DNA of 62,365 nucleotides, from assembly GCA_012837425.1 (NCBI GenBank), contig DURE01000057.1, forward strand, positions 1 through 62,365, read 5' to 3'. The DNA comes from Clostridiales bacterium (lineage in GTDB: Bacteria > Bacillota > Clostridia > Oscillospirales > CAG-272). Below are positions 32,908 to 42,082 of this stretch, in pieces; the stretch's first letter is position 1; each line of letters begins with the position of its first letter. The translations under genes and the position numbers were made by a program. The notes beneath the pieces were generated by a model. That model was not told the origin of the DNA. It made no database searches and saw only the letters and a list, made by a program, of their open reading frames with translations.

Positions 32908-34638
32908 ATGAAAGACAGCAGAACAATATATAATCTGTGGCTCGGTATGAAAGACCTCGATCGAGCAGGGCGCGAGGAGCTTTTGAAAATAGGCGGTGAC
33001 GAGGACGAAATAAACGCGCGTTTTGGTTCGGAGCTGACCTTCGGTACCGGCGGGCTGCGGGCGAAAATGATGCTGGGCACCGACGCGATGAATGTCCTGA
33101 CAGTCGCGCAGGCCACAGAAGGGCTGGCAAGGTATATAAAAGCAACCGGCGCCGGGGCGCGCCCGGTGACAGTAGCTTATGACAGTCGGATAAATTCCCG
33201 GGAATTTGCGCACCGGGCGGCCGCGGTGCTGGCTGCAAATAAAATAAAAGTCATTATTTTCGACGACCTGCGCCCTACCCCCGAGCTCTCCTTTGCAGTG
33301 CGCCATCTGGGATGTATCGCGGGCATCAACATCACCGCCTCGCACAACCCCAAGGAATACAACGGCTACAAGGTCTTCTGGGAGGACGGCGCGCAGATCG
33401 GTCCCGAGCAGGCCGATAAAATCACCGGATTTATCCGCGAAGTAAAAATCCCCGACGATATACCACCGGCCGACTTCGAAAGGGCTGTCGCCGGGGGGCT
33501 TATAAGTATAATAGGCAGCGAAATTGACGAGGCCTACATTTCAGCCGTGCTCTCGCAGGCCATAAATCCCGGAATAATAGCAGAGGCCGCGGACCGGCTT
33601 AATGTGGTGTATACCCCCCTGCACGGGACCGGATACCGGCTGGTTCCCGAGGTTCTGCAGCGGCTGGGGGTAGAAAAGCTGCATGTTGTGCCCGAGCAGG
33701 CACGGCCCGATGGCAGCTTCCCTACTGTCGACAAGCCAAACCCCGAATACAGAGAAGCCTTTGCCTGCGGCATAAAGCTGGCCAACCATGTAGGCAGCGA
33801 CCTGATAATCGCCACCGACCCCGACGCCGACCGCGTGGGTGTGATGGCGCGCGGGCGTGACGGTGATTTTACCGGCTTTACCGGTAATCAAATAGCCCTG
33901 CTGCTACTCGACTATATCATCAGCGCCTACCGGGCGAGCGGGCAGATGCCGCCCGAGCCGTATGCGGTGAAATCCATCGTCACCACCGAGCTCATGGCCA
34001 AAATCTGCCGCGCGGGTGGCGTCGAACTCTACAACGTACTGACCGGATTTAAGTATATCGGCGAGGTGATAAAAAAGAAGGAGGACGAGGGCCGCGGGAG
34101 CTTCATCTTCGGTGCCGAGGAGAGCTGCGGCTACCTCAAGGGCACATACACCCGCGACAAAGACGCGGTTCTCGCGTCGATGCTCATCTGCGAGATGGCC
34201 GCGCACCACATAAGTGCCGGCAGGACGCTGGTCGACGCGCTCGACGAGCTCTACAAAAAATACGGCTGCTCGCTCGAGAAGACCACCGAGTTGATACTTG
34301 ACGGCTACAATGCACAAGCCAAAATAAAGGCTATTATGAACTCGCTGCGCCAAAGCCCCCCCGCCGATATCGCAGGCGTGCCGGTTGTCTCAATCAGCGA
34401 TTATCAGGGCGGCAGCCTGACCGACACCAAAAGCGGCAAAAAAAGCAGCATTACCGGTTTCCCGAGCTCAGACGTTTTGCGCTGGGAGCTTGAGAACACC
34501 GATGTGATAATCATCCGCCCCTCGGGCACCGAGCCGAAGGTGAAAATATACTACCTGCTCTCGGGCGAGGACAAAATCCCCGCCCCCGCCCGGCTCAAAA
34601 AGTATATGTCGGCCATGTCAGGGCTGACAAAGGCTTAA
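32908..34638 (+). CDS. Phosphoglucomutase/phosphomannomutase
   Basis: A 576-residue alpha-D-phosphohexomutase, eukaryotic-like long type. Phosphoserine loop NITASHNPKEYNGYKVFW near 144-160, metal loop DPDADRVGVMARG, sugar loop GAEESCGYLKGTY and phosphate loop RPSGTEPKVKIYYL are all present. It interconverts glucose-1-phosphate and glucose-6-phosphate (or the mannose pair), linking glycogen, wall and nucleotide-sugar synthesis with glycolysis. ATG 32908, with GAAGAGG before it, starts 4 nt after the preceding gene. Length is near the PGM type of ~580. Confidence 0.95.
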   Translation: MKDSRTIYNLWLGMKDLDRAGREELLKIGGDEDEINARFGSELTFGTGGLRAKMMLGTDAMNVLTVAQATEGLARYIKATGAGARPVTVAYDSRINSREFAHRAAAVLAANKIKVIIFDDLRPTPELSFAVRHLGCIAGINITASHNPKEYNGYKVFWEDGAQIGPEQADKITGFIREVKIPDDIPPADFERAVAGGLISIIGSEIDEAYISAVLSQAINPGIIAEAADRLNVVYTPLHGTGYRLVPEVLQRLGVEKLHVVPEQARPDGSFPTVDKPNPEYREAFACGIKLANHVGSDLIIATDPDADRVGVMARGRDGDFTGFTGNQIALLLLDYIISAYRASGQMPPEPYAVKSIVTTELMAKICRAGGVELYNVLTGFKYIGEVIKKKEDEGRGSFIFGAEESCGYLKGTYTRDKDAVLASMLICEMAAHHISAGRTLVDALDELYKKYGCSLEKTTELILDGYNAQAKIKAIMNSLRQSPPADIAGVPVVSISDYQGGSLTDTKSGKKSSITGFPSSDVLRWELENTDVIIIRPSGTEPKVKIYYLLSGEDKIPAPARLKKYMSAMSGLTKA

Positions 34639-34681
34639 AAAGGACAAGGCGGCGTGTTGGGGAAACCGCGCCCTTCAAAAA

Positions 34682-34714
34682 CCGCCGGCGGAGCCTGAAA
34701 AGCTCCGCCGGCGG
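34682..34714 (-). terminator. Terminator of gap
   Basis: A 13-bp perfect GC-rich stem (CCGCCGGCGGAGC / GCTCCGCCGGCGG) with a 7-nt loop, followed by TTTTT on the minus strand. Confidence 0.85.
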
Positions 34715-34734
34715 CATCATATCAGTCGAATTAA

Positions 34735-35751
34735 TTACTTAAGCTCGTTAAGATACTTAATCGTGCGAACCATCTGTGTAGTATAGCTGTTTTCGTTGTC
34801 ATACCACGCGACAACCTGAACCTGATAGAGCTCATCGTCAATCTTGGTGACCATGGTCTGTGTGGCGTCAAACAGCGAGCCGTAGGTGATTCCGATGACG
34901 TCGGTAGAAACAATGGGATCTTCATTATATCCGAACACCTCGGAGGAGGCGGCCTTCATCGCGGCATTGATGCCCTCGACCGTGATGTCCTTGCCCTTGA
35001 CCACGGCAACCAGGATTGTGGACGAGCCGGTGCAGACCGGAACTCTCTGGGCCGAGCCTATAAGCTTCTTGTTCAGCTCGGGAATGACAAGGCCAATTGC
35101 CTTGGCGGCGCCGGTGCTGTTGGGCACGATATTGACGGCTGCGGCGCGTGCGCGGCGCAGGTCACCCTTTCTGTGGGGGCCGTCAAGCGGCATCTGGTCG
35201 CCGGTATAGGCGTGAACGGTGGTCATGATACCGCTGAGAATCGGAACATAGTCATTGAGCGCCTTCGCCATCGGGGCGAGGCAGTTTGTGGTGCAGGACG
35301 CGCAGGAGATAATCTGGTCGTCTTTTGTGAGAATCTTCTCGTTTACCCCGAACACTACGGTTTTCAAATCGTTGCCGGCGGGAGCCGATATGACAACCTT
35401 TTTGGCGCCGGCCTGAATATGGGCCATGGATTTTTCCTTCGAGTTATAAAAGCCGGTACACTCAAGCACCACTTCCACGCCAAGCGCGCCCCAGGGGCAT
35501 TCGGCGGCGTTTTTGATGGCGTAAATCTTTATGGTTTTTCCGTCAACCGTGATGCTGTCCTCGCCTGCACTGACCTTATCGGCAAGAGCATATCTGCCCT
35601 GGGCCGAGTCGTACTTGAGCAGGTGAGACAGCATTACCGGGCTGGTGAGGTCGTTGATGGCGACAATCTCGTAGTTCGGATCGCCGAACATCTGCCTGAA
35701 AGCGAGCCGGCCAATCCGGCCGAAACCGTTGATTGCAACTTTTACTGACAT
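34735..35751 (-). CDS. gap: Glyceraldehyde-3-phosphate dehydrogenase, type I
   Basis: A 338-residue NAD-dependent GAPDH. N-terminal [17 protein letters not shown], catalytic [16 protein letters not shown] near 152-167 and C-terminal [19 protein letters not shown]. Oxidises glyceraldehyde-3-phosphate to 1,3-bisphosphoglycerate in glycolysis. Start ATG 35751 follows AACGGAGG; 22 in-frame codons upstream lack support. A TATAAT at 35816-35821 on the minus strand is a likely -10 with a poor -35. Confidence 0.97.
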   Translation of the reverse strand: MSVKVAINGFGRIGRLAFRQMFGDPNYEIVAINDLTSPVMLSHLLKYDSAQGRYALADKVSAGEDSITVDGKTIKIYAIKNAAECPWGALGVEVVLECTGFYNSKEKSMAHIQAGAKKVVISAPAGNDLKTVVFGVNEKILTKDDQIISCASCTTNCLAPMAKALNDYVPILSGIMTTVHAYTGDQMPLDGPHRKGDLRRARAAAVNIVPNSTGAAKAIGLVIPELNKKLIGSAQRVPVCTGSSTILVAVVKGKDITVEGINAAMKAASSEVFGYNEDPIVSTDVIGITYGSLFDATQTMVTKIDDELYQVQVVAWYDNENSYTTQMVRTIKYLNELK

Positions 35752-35925
35752 TGGAATTCCTCCGTTAAAAATAAATTTATTTTTTACTATTCTTTTGTGG
35801 GGCCTCGCTTTGCCCATTATATTCTATCGCAAAACCGACGAATATACAATACCTTTGACGAAATTTTATCAATTTTGGAAATTTGCAGGTTTTGAACAAA
35901 AAAGCCTGCCGTTTTGTGTGCAATA

Positions 35926-36714
35926 TCACAAAAACGGGTGCTCCCGGGCAGATTGTATGCGCTTTTTTTCGCGCAGAGTGCGGCATGCGAAGGCCAAAAG
36001 AAAGGCCGTGCGGAAAAGTCTTGTCGGGCGGGTTGTCACTCTCCAGAGCCATTCAAGCCCGGCCGAGCGAAAAAGCCCGGGCGCCCGCCGCACCCGCCCC
36101 GACCAGACGTCGAGCGAGCCGCCCAGCGCCATCATGACCCTGACTCCGGGGAGCGCGGCGCGGTTTGATATAATCCATTCCTCCTGTCGCGGAAACCCGA
36201 GGCAGACAACAACCACCCCGGGCTTCAGCTCTGCGATCTGCCTTACAATCTCCTGATTATCAGGGCCGGACATGTCAAAATAGCCGTGGTGTGTGCCGAG
36301 AACCTTCAGCCCGGGGAAACGCATGGCAAGGCGCCGGGCAGCGGTCTCTGCCACTTTGGGCCTGCCGCCGAGCAAAAATACCCCTATGCCCTCCACAGCG
36401 CACCTGCCGAGCACCGCCTCGCCAAGCTCAATCCCCGGGATTCTTTCGGGCAGGGGGCTGCCGAGCAGCCTTGCCGCCCAGACCACGCCGACCCCGTCGG
36501 GCAGGCTGATGTCTGAGGAGTTTATCAGCTCACACAGCCGGCGCTCGCTTGAGCAGCGGTAGATTATCTCGGCATTCGGGGTAAATACCGCCAGCGGCAG
36601 CCCGGCGCCCTCCTCGCGCAGCCGCCCGCAGACAAATTCCAGCGCGCCGGCCATATCCGAGCGCTCAAGCCTGACACCGTGAATATACACATTCTCAAAC
36701 GGTAACTTTCCCAT
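35926..36714 (-). CDS. WecG/TagA/CpsF family glycosyltransferase
   Basis: A 262-residue GT26 enzyme: FTPNAEIIYRCSSERRL, ISLPDGVGVVWAARLLG (with the conserved Asp) and GVVVVCLGFPRQEEWIISNR. In Bacillus the homologue TarA/TagA adds N-acetylmannosamine to undecaprenyl-PP-GlcNAc for wall teichoic acid linkage. Related WecG makes enterobacterial antigen. So a wall or capsule polymer link is inferred. GGAGG precedes the ATG at 36714. The Arg-rich C-terminal tail (TRLFRTAFLLAFACRTLREKKRIQ) is typical for membrane association. Confidence 0.92.
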   Translation of the reverse strand: MGKLPFENVYIHGVRLERSDMAGALEFVCGRLREEGAGLPLAVFTPNAEIIYRCSSERRLCELINSSDISLPDGVGVVWAARLLGSPLPERIPGIELGEAVLGRCAVEGIGVFLLGGRPKVAETAARRLAMRFPGLKVLGTHHGYFDMSGPDNQEIVRQIAELKPGVVVVCLGFPRQEEWIISNRAALPGVRVMMALGGSLDVWSGRVRRAPGLFRSAGLEWLWRVTTRPTRLFRTAFLLAFACRTLREKKRIQSAREHPFL

Positions 36715-36769
36715 GGCGCGATGCCTCCGGTATTTTACTTACTCCCCCCTCCCATTATTTACTTTGCGC

Positions 36770-36798
36770 TTGACAATAATTCCTGCATAGGATATAAT
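36770..36798 (+). promoter_or_regulatory. Promoter of proS
   Basis: A perfect TTGACA-17 bp-TATAAT. The transcript would have a short leader of ~38 nt, so no T-box riboswitch fits here. Confidence 0.85.
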
Positions 36799-36842
36799 AT
36801 TAAAATGAATTTTCATGCTTGCTGTAAGGAAGGAATCACATA

Positions 36843-38282
36843 ATGGCACAGGAAAAGAAACTGGTCGAGCAGATAACCCCGATGGACTCAGACTTCGCCC
36901 AGTGGTATACCGATATTGTAAAAAAGGCCGAGCTGGCCGATTACTCAGGAGTAAAGGGCTGCATGGTCATCCGACCTTACGGCTATGCAATCTGGGAAAA
37001 TATTCAGCGCGACCTCGACACACGCTTTAAAATGCTGGGGCACGAGAACGTATATATGCCGCTTTTCATCCCCGAGAGCCTGCTGCAGAAAGAAAAGGAC
37101 CATGTCGAGGGCTTTGCGCCCGAATGCGCGTGGGTGACTATAGGCGGGCAAACCGAGCTTTCAGAGCGGCTCTGCGTGCGGCCGACCTCCGAGACGCTTT
37201 TCTGCGAGCATTACAGAAATATTATTCAATCCTACCGCGACCTGCCCAAACTCTACAATCAGTGGTGCAACATAGTGCGCTGGGAGAAAACCACGCGCCC
37301 CTTTCTGCGCACCTCAGAGTTCCTCTGGCAGGAGGGGCACACCATGCACGAAACCGAGGCCGAGGCGCGCGAGGAAACAATCCGCATGCTCCGGGTTTAC
37401 CGTGATTTTTACGCCGAGACGCTTGCAATTCCGGCGATAATCGGCAGGAAAACCGATAAAGAGAAATTTGCCGGCGCCATAGAGACCTACACAATTGAGC
37501 CGATGATGCACAACGGCGTGGCGCTTCAGGGCGGCACCTCCCACTACTTCGGCGACGGGTTTGCCCGCGCCTTCGACATCACCTTCACCGACCGCGAAAA
37601 TCAGATAAGATACCCCCATCAGACTTCGTGGGGGGTCTCAACCCGGGTGATCGGCGCGATAATCATGACTCACGGCGACGACTCGGGGCTTATACTGCCG
37701 CCCGGAGTCGCACCGATACAGGTAATCATTATCCCGGTAGCCCAGCACAAGCCGGGTGTGCTTGAGGCCGCCGCAAAGCTGCGCGACAGGCTGGCTGAAA
37801 AATTCCGCGTCAAGCTCGACGACAGCGACTATTCGGCGGGCTGGAAGTTCAGCCAGTATGAGATGAAGGGCGTGCCGCTGCGCCTGGAGATAGGCCCGCG
37901 CGACATTGAGAACAACTCCTGCGTGCTGGTCAGCCGCCCGACTCGCGAGAAAACTGTCGTGTCGCTTGACAATATTTCAGAGGTGGTCGGCGCGTCACTC
38001 GACAAAGTGCATAATGAACTCTACGCGCGCGCCGAGAAGAACCTGAAAAGCAAGACCTACGACGCGCACGGCTATGCTGAATTTCTTGACATCGCCAAAA
38101 ACAAGCCGGGCTATATCCGCGCCATGTGGTGCGGCAACGAGGCCTGCGAGGACAGGATAAAGGACGAGACCGACGGGGTAAAATCGCGCTGCATTCCCTT
38201 TGAGGAAGAACATCTTGCCGACGGGTGCGTGTGCTGCGGCAAGCCGGCCGAGCACATGGTGGTCTGGGGCAGGCAGTACTGA
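36843..38282 (+). CDS. proS: Prolyl-tRNA synthetase
   Basis: A 479-residue class II synthetase of the eukaryote/archaeon-like type lacking the INS editing insertion. Motifs: motif 2 ([27 protein letters not shown]), [19 protein letters not shown], and motif 3 region [21 protein letters not shown], then the anticodon-binding domain and a C-terminal zinc-like domain (CGNEACED...[18 protein letters not shown]). It charges tRNA-Pro. Uninterrupted and of normal length for this type. Confidence 0.97.
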   Translation: MAQEKKLVEQITPMDSDFAQWYTDIVKKAELADYSGVKGCMVIRPYGYAIWENIQRDLDTRFKMLGHENVYMPLFIPESLLQKEKDHVEGFAPECAWVTIGGQTELSERLCVRPTSETLFCEHYRNIIQSYRDLPKLYNQWCNIVRWEKTTRPFLRTSEFLWQEGHTMHETEAEAREETIRMLRVYRDFYAETLAIPAIIGRKTDKEKFAGAIETYTIEPMMHNGVALQGGTSHYFGDGFARAFDITFTDRENQIRYPHQTSWGVSTRVIGAIIMTHGDDSGLILPPGVAPIQVIIIPVAQHKPGVLEAAAKLRDRLAEKFRVKLDDSDYSAGWKFSQYEMKGVPLRLEIGPRDIENNSCVLVSRPTREKTVVSLDNISEVVGASLDKVHNELYARAEKNLKSKTYDAHGYAEFLDIAKNKPGYIRAMWCGNEACEDRIKDETDGVKSRCIPFEEEHLADGCVCCGKPAEHMVVWGRQY

Positions 38283-38334
38283 TACCCGCAAAAAACCTAA
38301 AATATCCGGGCGCACACCCGGGGCGGAGGTGAAG

Positions 38335-39459
38335 ATGAGCAGACTCAGAGACATCTGCGGCGAGTTCTTTGCCACGCTGCGGCGCGCCGACTTCGGGCTC
38401 TTTGCGGCGACTTCGGCGCTCTCGCTGCTCAGCATTCTGACGCTCGCGGGCGGATACCCGGTATTCGGGCTCAAGGTAGTCTTAATGCAGGCCGGCGCCA
38501 CCCTGGTCGGCATTATCGTGATGTTTTTTATCTCGGCGCTGGATTACCGGACAATCGCCGAGAAGCTCGGGATATATCTTTATGCCGCAGGGCTGCTTTT
38601 GCTCCTTGCCACATTGCTCTTCGGCACAAGCGAGGGCGAGAATAAAAGCTGGCTTTTTATCCCCGGCCTGCCCTTCGGAATACAGCCCTCAGAGTTTGTC
38701 AAGTCAATATTTTTGCTCACCTTCTCATATCATCTTTTCCGTGTAAAAAAAAAGATAAACAAACCGCTTGTGCTGGCCGGCCTAATTGTTCATGCCGGCC
38801 TGCCGGTGGGGTTGATACTGCTCTCGGGCGACCTTGGCGTCGCTCTGGTCTATGTCGGTATAATCCTGCTTATGCTCTATTATGCCGGGCTTTCTCTCTG
38901 GTATTTTGCCGGCGCCGCCGCGGCCGCCGGCGCCGCCTCGCCGCTCTTATGGCAGCTTTTGCGCGAGGACCAGAAACTGCGGATTCTGGTGGGCTTTAAC
39001 CCCGACCTCGACCCGCTGGGCAAGGGCTACCAACCGATAGTCTCACGGGCTGCCGTTGCCAACGGCGGCTTTTTCGGCCGGGGAATATTCGGGGGCAGCG
39101 TCTTTCCGAGGCTCCCGGCCGGGCATACCGATTTCCTTTTCGGCACATATGCCGAGAAATTCGGCTTTCTGGGCGCTATGGTATTCATCTGTATCATGAT
39201 TTTCATAGTTTTCCGGGTCGCAAGGCTGGCAAAACTCACACAAGGCGGCAGCGGAACCTATATCTGCGCCGGCTTTGCCGCCATGCTGATAATCCAGACT
39301 GTTGAGAATATCGGCATGTGCCTGGGGATGCTGCCGGTGGTCGGAATCACGCTGCCCTATTTCAGCTACGGGGGCTCGTCGGTGCTTGCCATATATATAA
39401 CCACCGGAATAGTTCAGAGCGCGGCAATTCACCGCAGCCGCACACGCTATCCGCATTAA
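38335..39459 (+). CDS. RodA/FtsW/SpoVE-family peptidoglycan polymerase
   Basis: A 374-residue polytopic SEDS protein with about ten helices: FFISALDYRTIAEKLGIYLY, SWLFIPGLPFGIQPSEFVKSIF, LLSGDLGVALVYVGIILLMLYYAG, RLPAGHTDFLFGTYAEKFGFLGAM and LPVVGITLPYFSYGGSSVLAIY contain the conserved SEDS motifs. These enzymes polymerise lipid II with a partner class B PBP. RodA (elongation), FtsW (division) or SpoVE (spore) cannot be told apart here. Start ATG 38335 follows GGGGCGGAGGTG. It may be cotranscribed from proS. Confidence 0.9.
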   Translation: MSRLRDICGEFFATLRRADFGLFAATSALSLLSILTLAGGYPVFGLKVVLMQAGATLVGIIVMFFISALDYRTIAEKLGIYLYAAGLLLLLATLLFGTSEGENKSWLFIPGLPFGIQPSEFVKSIFLLTFSYHLFRVKKKINKPLVLAGLIVHAGLPVGLILLSGDLGVALVYVGIILLMLYYAGLSLWYFAGAAAAAGAASPLLWQLLREDQKLRILVGFNPDLDPLGKGYQPIVSRAAVANGGFFGRGIFGGSVFPRLPAGHTDFLFGTYAEKFGFLGAMVFICIMIFIVFRVARLAKLTQGGSGTYICAGFAAMLIIQTVENIGMCLGMLPVVGITLPYFSYGGSSVLAIYITTGIVQSAAIHRSRTRYPH

Positions 39460-39479
39460 TCGGTAAAATGGAATATTCG

Positions 39480-39530
39480 TCCTCCCGCACAAATATAATT
39501 TAAGCAGAAATCATGCAATATGCGGGAGGA
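39480..39530 (+). promoter_or_regulatory. Inverted repeat masking the ribosome site of the DUF4830 gene
   Basis: TCCTCCCGCA (39480-39489) can pair exactly with TGCGGGAGGA (39521-39530), whose GGAGGA is the ribosome site for ATG 39539. The 31-nt loop is large. Translational control is a possibility. Confidence 0.45.
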
Positions 39531-39538
39531 TTATACAT

Positions 39539-40033
39539 ATGTTCATTTATACGGTGCGCGCCGCGACGCTGCGCTTTTTCGGGGTGCTCTGCGTGGCGCT
39601 GGTGACACTGATAACCCTTATAGCCTTTGTGCCGTCGCTTGACGACAGCACAAACGCCGCGGCGGGAGCCCCGGCCTCCAAAACACAGGATGTCAGATAC
39701 GACAAAGTCAAAAGCGCAGCCGACGCGGCCGAATTTCTCGGCCAGTTCGGCTGGAAGGTGAAGCCGACCCCGGTTGAGGAAACCGAGGTCACAATCCCCT
39801 CGGAATTCGACCGGATTCTCACCAGCTACAACGAAATCCAAAAGCAGCAGGGGCTTGACCTCTCCAAATACAGGCGCAAGACCGTGAAGCGGTATACCTT
39901 CGAGCTCTCGGAGTACGACGGCTATGACGGCAGGGTTTTAGCAAATGTTCTGGTTTACCGCAACAGGGTCATAGGCGGCGACATCTGCTCGGCCGACATG
40001 ACCGGGTTCATGCACGGGTTTGATGTAAATTGA
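39539..40033 (+). CDS. DUF4830 domain-containing membrane-anchored protein
   Basis: A 164-residue protein with one N-terminal transmembrane helix (RFFGVLCVALVTLITLIAFVPSL) and an extracytoplasmic domain. The C-terminal part SEFDRILTSYNEIQKQQGLDLSKYRRKTVKRYTFEL, VLANVLVYRNRVIGGDICSADMTGFMHGF fits the clostridial DUF4830 family. Function is unknown. It follows the RodA/FtsW gene by ~80 bp. The ribosome site lies in the hairpin noted at 39480-39530. Confidence 0.8.
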   Translation: MFIYTVRAATLRFFGVLCVALVTLITLIAFVPSLDDSTNAAAGAPASKTQDVRYDKVKSAADAAEFLGQFGWKVKPTPVEETEVTIPSEFDRILTSYNEIQKQQGLDLSKYRRKTVKRYTFELSEYDGYDGRVLANVLVYRNRVIGGDICSADMTGFMHGFDVN

Positions 40034-40042
40034 TAAGAAATA

Positions 40043-40073
40043 AAAAGCCGGCTTTGATTGAAGCCGGCTTTTA
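40043..40073. terminator. Bidirectional terminator
   Basis: AAAAGCCGGCTT / AAGCCGGCTTTT with a 6-nt loop, between the DUF4830 gene and the convergent small gene. Confidence 0.85.
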
Positions 40074-40113
40074 CTAACATTAACATTGAGGATGAAATAG
40101 CAGCAAAAATTAT

Positions 40114-40365
40114 TTATGTACCCACCTTCACCCTCTCGACCCTGCAGTCGACCGCCACAATCTCGGCTCCCCCGCCGCGCGTTATTGTCAGCACGCACTG
40201 CTCCTCCCCCACACGGAAGGGCTCGCTGCGCTTTGAAAATCGGCTGACATAGCCGAGCACAAAGACCTCGCCGTCAATTATCACCCTGACAATTCCGAGG
40301 GGAGACCGCCGGTATTCGACTGTATGTACGCCGTCCCCGGTCTCAATACTCCATTTTCTTTTCAT
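40114..40365 (-). CDS. Small beta-rich hypothetical protein
   Basis: An 83-residue protein (KRKWSIETGDGVHTVEYRRSPLGIVRVIIDGEVFVLGY...). Alternating hydrophobic residues suggest an all-beta fold. The W-x-v-e-x-x-d-g-x-H-x-V-x-y pattern and the 'IDGE' turn loosely recall FAIM1-type beta sandwiches, without enough to name it. Start ATG 40365 has only a weak G-rich site. No neighbour points to a job. Confidence 0.55.
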   Translation of the reverse strand: MKRKWSIETGDGVHTVEYRRSPLGIVRVIIDGEVFVLGYVSRFSKRSEPFRVGEEQCVLTITRGGGAEIVAVDCRVERVKVGT

Positions 40366-40435
40366 GCACAGACCCCGTCCTGATATATTCTTAAAAAAAT
40401 AATACCACAAAACAGGTCGCCTGTCAACGCAAAAG

Positions 40436-40461
40436 GACTCCCGCCAAGCCGGCGGGAGCCC
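40436..40461 (-). terminator. Terminator after the Asn-rich peptide gene
   Basis: Stem GGCTCCCGCC / GGCGGGAGTCC on the minus strand followed by TTTTG, just past the stop at 40485. Confidence 0.7.
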
Positions 40462-40484
40462 TTTATCTGCTTTATTTGGTTGCG

Positions 40485-40625
40485 TTACTGATTCTTGTTT
40501 TCGCAGTTATCCCGGTTCTGGTTGTTTTTGTTGTCCTGATTGTTTTTGTTGCGATTTGACTGGTCGCCGTACGGGGTGTCCTGCCGGTTTTTATTTTGCT
40601 TGTTTTGATTTTTCTGGTCGTTCAT
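40485..40625 (-). CDS. Asn/Gln/Lys-rich 46-residue peptide
   Basis: A short frame starting MNDQKNQNKQNKNRQD and ending NCENKNQ. About half the residues are Asn or Gln and there is one Cys. A strong AAAGGAGAT lies 7 nt before the ATG and a terminator follows, so it is a real gene candidate. No known domain is present. Such composition recalls small spore-associated proteins of Firmicutes (gamma-type SASP and coat peptides), but no sequence homology is claimed. Confidence 0.6.
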   Translation of the reverse strand: MNDQKNQNKQNKNRQDTPYGDQSNRNKNNQDNKNNQNRDNCENKNQ

Positions 40626-40696
40626 TTGTATATCTCCTTTAAAGATTTACAACCAGATTATTTGCATAAAACAGTAATATTATTCATCCATTGTTT

Positions 40697-42082
40697 TCAT
40701 GAGAGCATATACTTATATTCAATCTGCTCGTCTATCTCCATCATAAGCCTTATCATAAAGGTTGCAAACAACAACGAGAATAAAAATTCTATTATCCACA
40801 TAAAGTCGACGGTGTTGACAAGAAATTTTGCACTTATTGCCGATGCCGCCGTCAGGCTCGCGAAAACCGCCGGGGTTGCCAGCCTGCGCGAGAGCTCTTT
40901 GTGAAGCAGGCGGATTTTTTCGCTTTGGTCGTAGCCGCCGGTTCCGGCAAATCCGGTATGTTCCGTTATAATATTTCTCATCACAATATAGAGCAGTGCC
41001 AGCACCATCGCCAAAAATACCAGCTCGGCCACAGTCGCCACCACACAAAAAACCGCATAGGAGTTATATGCCTCAATATCCTTGAGTATTGACTCGGGAT
41101 AAAACCGGGACTTAAAGCGCAAATCAAGCACCATGGCGGCAGTTGAGAGTGCGGTGTATACCGCCGCGACAGCCGATACTCCCCGCCAGCCCTTTATATA
41201 CTTTCTGAGCATCCAAAGCCCTGCAAGAAGCACGAGCGCCGAGAGCGCGTCTGGCAGAAGATTGAACCCGTCTGAATAAAAATCCGGGGTGATCAGTGCG
41301 GCGGCGCCAAAGCACCAAAAGGCCGCCTTGATAGCCCGGCGGGCCGGTCGGTCGGGTCTTGACTGTATTTCGACAACATATTTTTGTTCGAGATTTCGGA
41401 TAAGAAGGGTGTCCCGCTTGATGAGTCTGATGTAGCGCAACGTCGGAACAAACCAAAAAAGCATAGCCGCAAGTCCGACAACAACCGCAAACATTCTGAA
41501 AACATTGACATATAAATACAAATGGCTTGTGGCTGTGCTTTCATAGGTCTGCTCGGTCAGCGAAGCAAACTCGGGCAGCGTGCGGCAGGCTGCCTTGACT
41601 ATCATAAATATAACCGACAGCCTCCTGATCTTTTCGGTTATGGTCTTTTGGTGCCTGCTATTTTTCAGCCTGCCCGACGGAGCATAGGCGGCGGTCCCCT
41701 CGTGTCGCATCGAAAGGTAGAGGACCCCGTCGGTGAGCCTTACTATCGCCGGGAGCACATACACCAGCTCAAACACCGAAAAAACAAAGGCAAACAAAAG
41801 CATCCCGACAGAACGGTCGGAAGGCGTCAGGAGACCGAAGAGCACAAACAAGGCCACAATCTTTGCCGCACTAACATAAATCATCCTGACAAAAAGTGCA
41901 CGCGCCTCGTTTACCCTGTCGTCTATGTCCGAGAGTTTTGCTATGGCGGCACAGAGCAGGATGTATCCGATAAAGTCGGGCAATATGTCAAAAATGCCTA
42001 TGTCGGGGTTCATCAGGAATACAAACGCCAAAGTCATCCCGCCCCAGCCGACGATTTTCAGCCTGCCTCTGTCACTTTTCAT
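40697..42082 (-). CDS. Polytopic membrane protein, unknown
   Basis: A 461-residue hydrophobic protein with about ten helices in two halves (one set before, one after the charged region RYIRLIKRDTLLIRNLEQKYVVEIQSR). Blocks such as MNPDIGIFDILPDFIGYILLCAAIAKLSDIDDR suggest a repeated N-terminal motif: PDFYSDGFNLLPDALSALVLLAGLWML recurs in the second half, which implies internal duplication. No recognised family. ATG 42082 overlaps the upstream gene's stop (42072) by 11 nt, so the two membrane genes are probably translationally coupled. Confidence 0.65.
   Translation of the reverse strand: MKSDRGRLKIVGWGGMTLAFVFLMNPDIGIFDILPDFIGYILLCAAIAKLSDIDDRVNEARALFVRMIYVSAAKIVALFVLFGLLTPSDRSVGMLLFAFVFSVFELVYVLPAIVRLTDGVLYLSMRHEGTAAYAPSGRLKNSRHQKTITEKIRRLSVIFMIVKAACRTLPEFASLTEQTYESTATSHLYLYVNVFRMFAVVVGLAAMLFWFVPTLRYIRLIKRDTLLIRNLEQKYVVEIQSRPDRPARRAIKAAFWCFGAAALITPDFYSDGFNLLPDALSALVLLAGLWMLRKYIKGWRGVSAVAAVYTALSTAAMVLDLRFKSRFYPESILKDIEAYNSYAVFCVVATVAELVFLAMVLALLYIVMRNIITEHTGFAGTGGYDQSEKIRLLHKELSRRLATPAVFASLTAASAISAKFLVNTVDFMWIIEFLFSLLFATFMIRLMMEIDEQIEYKYMLS

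Noticed and set aside
36799-36842. T-box riboswitch before proS
   Set aside because: The consensus promoter leaves a leader of only ~38 nt, too short for a T-box.
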